Shown here one piece after another: positions 59,923 through 64,000 of a stretch of DNA of 64,000 nucleotides. The stretch spans positions 5,828,001 through 5,892,000 of the forward strand of contig NZ_CP108364.1 of assembly GCF_035946055.1 (NCBI RefSeq), read 5' to 3'. Position 1 is the stretch's first letter; each line of letters begins with the position of its first letter. Origin of the DNA: Streptomyces sp. NBC_01341 (GTDB lineage: Bacteria; Actinomycetota; Actinomycetes; Streptomycetales; Streptomycetaceae). The translations under genes and the position numbers were made by a program. The notes below the pieces were generated by a model. The model saw only the letters and a list, made by a program, of their open reading frames with translations, was not told the origin of the DNA and made no database searches.

Positions 59923-62900
59923 ATGCCCGGGTTCACGCATCTGCATACCGTTTCCGGGTTCTCCCTGCGGTACGGGGCGTCGCATCCGGAGCGGCTGGCC
60001 GAGCGCGCCGCCGAGCGGGGGATGGGCGCCCTCGCGCTGACCGACCGCGACAGTCTCGCGGGCGCGGTCCGCTTCGCCAGGGCCTGCGAGAAGGCCGGGA
60101 TACGCCCGCTCTTCGGGGCCGAGCTCGCGGTGGCACGGCAGGCGGAGGGGGAGGGGCGCGCCCACCGGACGCGTACACCGGCCCGGGGAGGTTCCTTCGT
60201 CGACGAATCCGCACCCCGGGTCACCTTCCTCGCCCGGGACGGCGCACTCGGCTGGGCCGGACTGTGCCGGCTGGTCACCGCCGCCCATGCCCCGGAGGCG
60301 GGCACCCCGGACACCGGGCAGCCACTGCTCGCCCGGTCCGCGCTGCCCGCCGAAGGGCTCACCGTGCTGCTCGGCCCCGCCTCCGAGGTCGGAGCGGCGC
60401 TGGCCGCCGGCCGCCCCGACCGTGCCGCCGCGCTGCTCGCCCCCTGGCGGGAGATCTACGGAGACGCCCTGCGTCTCGAAGCCGTCCACCACGGCCGCGA
60501 GGGCACCGGGCCCGGCTCGCTGCGGCTCGCCGCGCGCACCGTCGGGTTCGCCGCCGAGCAGGGGGTGCGGGCGGTGCTGACCAACGCCGTCCGGTACGCC
60601 GACCCCGGGCAGGGCCCGGTCGCCGACGTGCTCGACTCCGCCCGCAGGCTCGTCCCCGTCGACCCGCGGCGTGCCCCCCTCGACAGCGGGGAGCGCTGGC
60701 TCAAGGACGCCCGTGCGATGCGGGAGACCGCCGGGCGGATCGTCACCGCCGCCGGGCTGGGACGGGACGCGGGGGAGCGGCTGCTCGCGGAGACCCGGGA
60801 GACCGCCGAAGCCTGCCGCGTCGGTCCGGCGGACGACCTGGGGCTGGGCGGCGTGCACTTCCCGGAGCCGCACCTCGTCGGTGCGGGGCTGCGCACCGCC
60901 CAGCGGGTACTGGCCTCCCGCGCCGCCGCCGGCATGGTGCGGCGCGGCTACGACCGCAGGCGCGACCACTGGGAGCGGATGCACCACGAACTGGACATCA
61001 TCGCCCACCACGGCTTCGCCTCCTACTTCCTGACGGTGGCTCAGGTAGTCGACGACGTGAAGGGGATGGGGATACGGGTCGCCGCGCGCGGCTCCGGCGC
61101 GGGCTCCCTGGTCAACCACCTGCTCGGGATCGCCGACGCCGACCCGCTCGAACACGGGCTGCTCATGGAGCGCTTCCTGTCCAAGCGGCGCTTCGTGCTG
61201 CCCGACATCGACATCGACGTGGAATCGGCCCGGCGGCTCGACGTCTACCGTGCGATCATCGACCGCTTCGGCGTCCAGCGGGTCGCGACCGTCTCCATGC
61301 CCGAGACCTACCGGGTGCGCCACGCCATCCGCGACGTGGGTGCCGCGCTCTCCATGGACCCGGCCGAGACCGACCGGCTCGCCAAGGCCTTCCCGCACAT
61401 CCGGGCCAGGGACGCCCGCGCCGCGATGGAGGAACTGCCCGAACTGCGCGCGGTTGCCGGGCAGAAGGAGAGGTACGGCCGGCTCTGGGAACTGGTGGAG
61501 GCGCTGGACGCGCTGCCGCGCGGTATCGCCATGCACCCGTGCGGGGTGCTCCTCTCCGACGACTCGCTGCTGCGGCGCACGCCCGTCATGCCCACCAGCG
61601 GTGAGGGCTTCCCGATGGCGCAGTTCGACAAGGACGACGTGGAGCACCTCGGGCTGCTCAAGCTCGACGTGCTCGGCGTACGGATGCAGTCGGCGATGGC
61701 GCACGCGGTGACCGAGGTCAGGCGGGCCTCGGGGCGGGAGGTCGACCTGGACGCCGTGCCGCAGGGCGACCCGGAGACGTACCGGCTGATCAGGAGCGCC
61801 GAGACGCTGGGCTGCTTCCAGATCGAGTCGCCCGGCCAGCGCGATCTGGTCGGCCGGCTCCAGCCCGCCACCTTCCACGACCTGGTGGTGGACATCTCAC
61901 TGTTCCGGCCGGGCCCGGTCGCCGCCGACATGGTGCGGCCGTTCATCGAGGCCAGGCACGGGCGCGCGCCCGTGCGCTACCCGCATCCCGACCTGGAGGG
62001 CGCGCTCCGCGACACCTACGGCGTGGTCGTCTTCCACGAACAGATCATCGAGATGGTGGACATCATGACCGGCTGCGGCCGGGGCGAGGCCGACCGGGTG
62101 CGGCGCGGGCTCTCCGACCCCGGGTCGCAGGACCGGATCAGGGTCTGGTTCGCGGGGCGGGCGGCGGAGCGGAAGTACGCCGCCGAGGTGATCGCCCGTG
62201 CCTGGGAGATCATCGAGGCGTTCGGCAGCTACGGCTTCTGCAAGGCGCACGCGGTCGCCTTCGCCGTGCCGACGTACCAGTCGGCCTGGCTCAAGGCGCA
62301 CCATCCGGCGGCCTTCTACGCGGGGCTGCTCACGCACGATCCGGGGATGTACCCGAAGCGCCTGCTGCTCGCGGACGCGCGACGGCGCGGGGTCCCCGTG
62401 CTGCCGCTGGACGTGAACCGGTCGGCAGCCGCCCATCGGATCGAACTGGTGTCTGGCGACAATGACGAAAAATGGGGATTGCGGCTGGCGCTCTCGGACG
62501 TCCATGGCATCAGCGAGGCCGAGGTCGCCCGGATCGAGGCCGGGCAGCCCTACGCGTCGCTGCTGGACTTCTGGCAGCGGGCCAGGCCCGGGAAGCCCGC
62601 CGCCGAACGCCTCGCGCAGGTCGGCGCGCTGGACGCCTTCGGCACCAACCGGCGGGATCTGCTGCTGCACCTGTCCGAGCTCCACCGTGCCCAGCGGAGC
62701 TCCGGCTCCGGCTCGGCGGGAGCCCAGCTCCCGCTCGGCGGCGGACACAGGACCGGCAGCATCGGGCTGCCCGACCTCAACGACGCCGAACGTCTCAGCG
62801 CCGAACTCGGTGTGCTGAGCATGGATGTCTCGCGCCATCTGATGGGCGATCACCACGCCTTCCTCGAAGAGCTGGGCGCGGTCTCCGCCAAGCGGCTGCG

Positions 62901-63384
62901 GGAGGCCAGGCACGGGGAGACCGTGCTGGTCGCGGGCGCCAAGGCGGCCACCCAGACCCCGCCGGTCCGCTCCGGTCGCCGGGTCATCTTCACCACCCTG
63001 GACGACGGTACGGGCCTGGTCGACCTGGCCTTCTTCGACGACAGCCACGCCGCCTGCGCGCACACCGTCTTCCACTCCTGGCTGCTGCTGGTGCGCGGGG
63101 TGGTCCAGCGGCGGGGCCCCCGCAGCATGAGCGTGGTCGGGTCGGCGGCCTGGAATCTGGCGGAGCTGGCCGAACTGCGCCGCACCGGCGGCCTCGACGC
63201 GGTCGCCGCACGGCTCGCCGAGGTGCCCGGCGCAGAGGAGGGCGAGGAGAGCGCCGGGCCCGGCCGCCGCATCCAGATGTCCACCGGCTACGAGATGAAC
63301 CCCTGGGCCGACCTCCAGCCGGCCGGTGAGGGAACGCCCACCGGGAGGAAGCTGTGGCACCGGAGCCCCGGGAGCGCGGGATGA
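59923..63384 (+). CDS. dnaE2: Error-prone DNA polymerase III alpha subunit DnaE2
   Basis: A 1153-residue C-family polymerase used in SOS mutagenesis. The N-terminal PHP domain starts FTHLHTVSGFSLRYG. The palm has RGSGAGSLVNHLLGI and RFVLPDIDIDVESARR, with catalytic Asp428 and Asp430 in PDID, and a further acidic motif FDKDDVEHLGLLKLDVLG. A tandem helix-hairpin-helix and OB-fold region follow. It is of DnaE2 rather than DnaE1 length and lacks the C-terminal tau-binding extension. ATG 59923 has CAGGAGG. The stop overlaps the Y-family gene by ATGA. Confidence 0.95.
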   Translation: MPGFTHLHTVSGFSLRYGASHPERLAERAAERGMGALALTDRDSLAGAVRFARACEKAGIRPLFGAELAVARQAEGEGRAHRTRTPARGGSFVDESAPRVTFLARDGALGWAGLCRLVTAAHAPEAGTPDTGQPLLARSALPAEGLTVLLGPASEVGAALAAGRPDRAAALLAPWREIYGDALRLEAVHHGREGTGPGSLRLAARTVGFAAEQGVRAVLTNAVRYADPGQGPVADVLDSARRLVPVDPRRAPLDSGERWLKDARAMRETAGRIVTAAGLGRDAGERLLAETRETAEACRVGPADDLGLGGVHFPEPHLVGAGLRTAQRVLASRAAAGMVRRGYDRRRDHWERMHHELDIIAHHGFASYFLTVAQVVDDVKGMGIRVAARGSGAGSLVNHLLGIADADPLEHGLLMERFLSKRRFVLPDIDIDVESARRLDVYRAIIDRFGVQRVATVSMPETYRVRHAIRDVGAALSMDPAETDRLAKAFPHIRARDARAAMEELPELRAVAGQKERYGRLWELVEALDALPRGIAMHPCGVLLSDDSLLRRTPVMPTSGEGFPMAQFDKDDVEHLGLLKLDVLGVRMQSAMAHAVTEVRRASGREVDLDAVPQGDPETYRLIRSAETLGCFQIESPGQRDLVGRLQPATFHDLVVDISLFRPGPVAADMVRPFIEARHGRAPVRYPHPDLEGALRDTYGVVVFHEQIIEMVDIMTGCGRGEADRVRRGLSDPGSQDRIRVWFAGRAAERKYAAEVIARAWEIIEAFGSYGFCKAHAVAFAVPTYQSAWLKAHHPAAFYAGLLTHDPGMYPKRLLLADARRRGVPVLPLDVNRSAAAHRIELVSGDNDEKWGLRLALSDVHGISEAEVARIEAGQPYASLLDFWQRARPGKPAAERLAQVGALDAFGTNRRDLLLHLSELHRAQRSSGSGSAGAQLPLGGGHRTGSIGLPDLNDAERLSAELGVLSMDVSRHLMGDHHAFLEELGAVSAKRLREARHGETVLVAGAKAATQTPPVRSGRRVIFTTLDDGTGLVDLAFFDDSHAACAHTVFHSWLLLVRGVVQRRGPRSMSVVGSAAWNLAELAELRRTGGLDAVAARLAEVPGAEEGEESAGPGRRIQMSTGYEMNPWADLQPAGEGTPTGRKLWHRSPGSAG

Positions 63385-64000
63385 GCGAGGAACCGGCCGT
63401 CCTGTACCTGCGGTTCCGCCGGATCGGCGGAGGACCGCCGGACAGCGCGGACTACGAAGGGCTGCTCGCCCTTCTCGGGGCGTTCACCCCGGTCGTCGAG
63501 GCGGCCCCGCCCCGTGCGGCGCTCGCCGACATCGGCGGGGCGCTCCGCTACTTCGGGCAGGACGCGGTGGGCCTGGCCTCGGTGATCCGGGTGCGCGCCC
63601 TCGCCCTGCACGGGGTGGACTGTGCGATCGGGGCGGCCGTCAACCCCATGCTGGCCCGGATGGCCGCGCGTCTGGCGACGGCCGGAACGACCCTCGTGGT
63701 GCCGCCCGGTGAGGCCGCCGGCTTCCTCGCGCCCCTGCCCGTCGCCGCCCTGGACGGTGTCGGGGCGGCGACCGCGCGCACCCTGTGCGGATACGGACTC
63801 GACTCCATCGGCCGGACCGCCGCGGCGCCGCTCGCCACCCTCCAGCGGATCACCGGGGTGCGGGCCGGGCGCGAACTGTGGGAGCGGGCCAACGGCATCG
63901 ACCGTACGCGGGTCGTACCCAACGCCGCGGCCCGGTCCGTCGCCGCCGAACGCACCTTCCCCCGCGACGAACTGGACCCGGAGCAGCACCGGCGCGCACT
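63381..64000 (+). CDS. ImuB-like Y-family DNA polymerase homologue, 3' end missing
   Basis: The first 206 codons of a gene that runs off the right edge. LYLRFRRIGGG occupies the place of the usual metal-binding Asp motif of DinB, and ALADIGGALRYFGQD replaces the normal catalytic DE pair. VDCAIGAAVNPMLARMAARLA fits the palm-finger region, and GVGAATARTLCGYGLDSIGRT is the helix-hairpin-helix. The lack of catalytic acids is like mycobacterial ImuB, which acts as a non-catalytic adaptor between DnaE2 and the beta clamp. ATG overlap with dnaE2 supports the mutasome assignment. Confidence 0.82.
   Translation, partial: MSEEPAVLYLRFRRIGGGPPDSADYEGLLALLGAFTPVVEAAPPRAALADIGGALRYFGQDAVGLASVIRVRALALHGVDCAIGAAVNPMLARMAARLATAGTTLVVPPGEAAGFLAPLPVAALDGVGAATARTLCGYGLDSIGRTAAAPLATLQRITGVRAGRELWERANGIDRTRVVPNAAARSVAAERTFPRDELDPEQHRRA

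Overview
The window is about 72 % G+C. It has long overlapping ORFs with third-position G/C bias, many GTG starts, ATGA/GTGA start-stop couplings and strong AGGAGG ribosome sites. Together with a SepF-like division protein, streptogrisin proteases and a LexA-boxed dnaE2 gene, this points to a Streptomyces chromosome, probably close to the S. griseus group because two secreted proteases match streptogrisins B and D. Most of the window is core chromosome, broken by a few accessory patches.

Left part (1-15.4 kb): a truncated PucR regulator, a FAD-linked oxidase and a GH15 glycosidase on the minus strand. Then, on the plus strand, CTP synthase (pyrG), a Nudix hydrolase, an ATPase/TPR protein, alanine dehydrogenase (ald) and a chromosome-organisation run: ParA-like ATPase, an unknown small protein, scpA, scpB and rluB.

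15.4-21 kb: a tightly coupled NAD operon (pnuC, bifunctional nadR, the regulator nrtR, an ADP-ribosylglycohydrolase) behind an NrtR-type palindrome. It is followed by two convergent RlaP-like nucleotidyltransferases and a Rieske lipoprotein. 21.3-28.7 kb: chorismate mutase, tyrA, cmk, plsC and der, then two unknown proteins and a GT4 glycosyltransferase. 28.7-31.6 kb looks like inserted DNA: a gene cut short after 52 codons, a lower-G+C SDR/SnoaL/MerR module and a probable IS remnant. 32-38.8 kb: I78 inhibitor, PAP2 phosphatase, MFS exporter, glutaryl-CoA dehydrogenase, sflA and a DUF5685 protein with an extraordinary cysteine tail.

38.9-49 kb: a divergent sulfur-type gene cluster. Two polar amino acid-type binding lipoproteins, two permeases and an ATPase are linked with a FAD protein, two flavin-dependent LLM monooxygenases and a DUF1684 protein. 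A cysteine-ending leader peptide precedes the minus-strand binding protein, which suggests cysteine-responsive attenuation. The layout resembles the B. subtilis ytmI/tcyJKLMN operon logic: uptake and oxidative cleavage of organosulfur compounds.

49-54.4 kb: exoenzymes (streptogrisins B and D, phospholipase A2), with a lower-G+C insert carrying a divergent pair of two-TM proteins, one of them DUF4231/SLATT-like. 54.5-59.8 kb: a vWA-metallopeptidase-like/MoxR ATPase/unknown-protein trio and a DUF3533 membrane protein. 59.8-64 kb: an SOS mutagenesis operon (LexA box, dnaE2, and an ImuB-like Y-family protein running off the right edge). I saw no rRNA, tRNA or CRISPR array.
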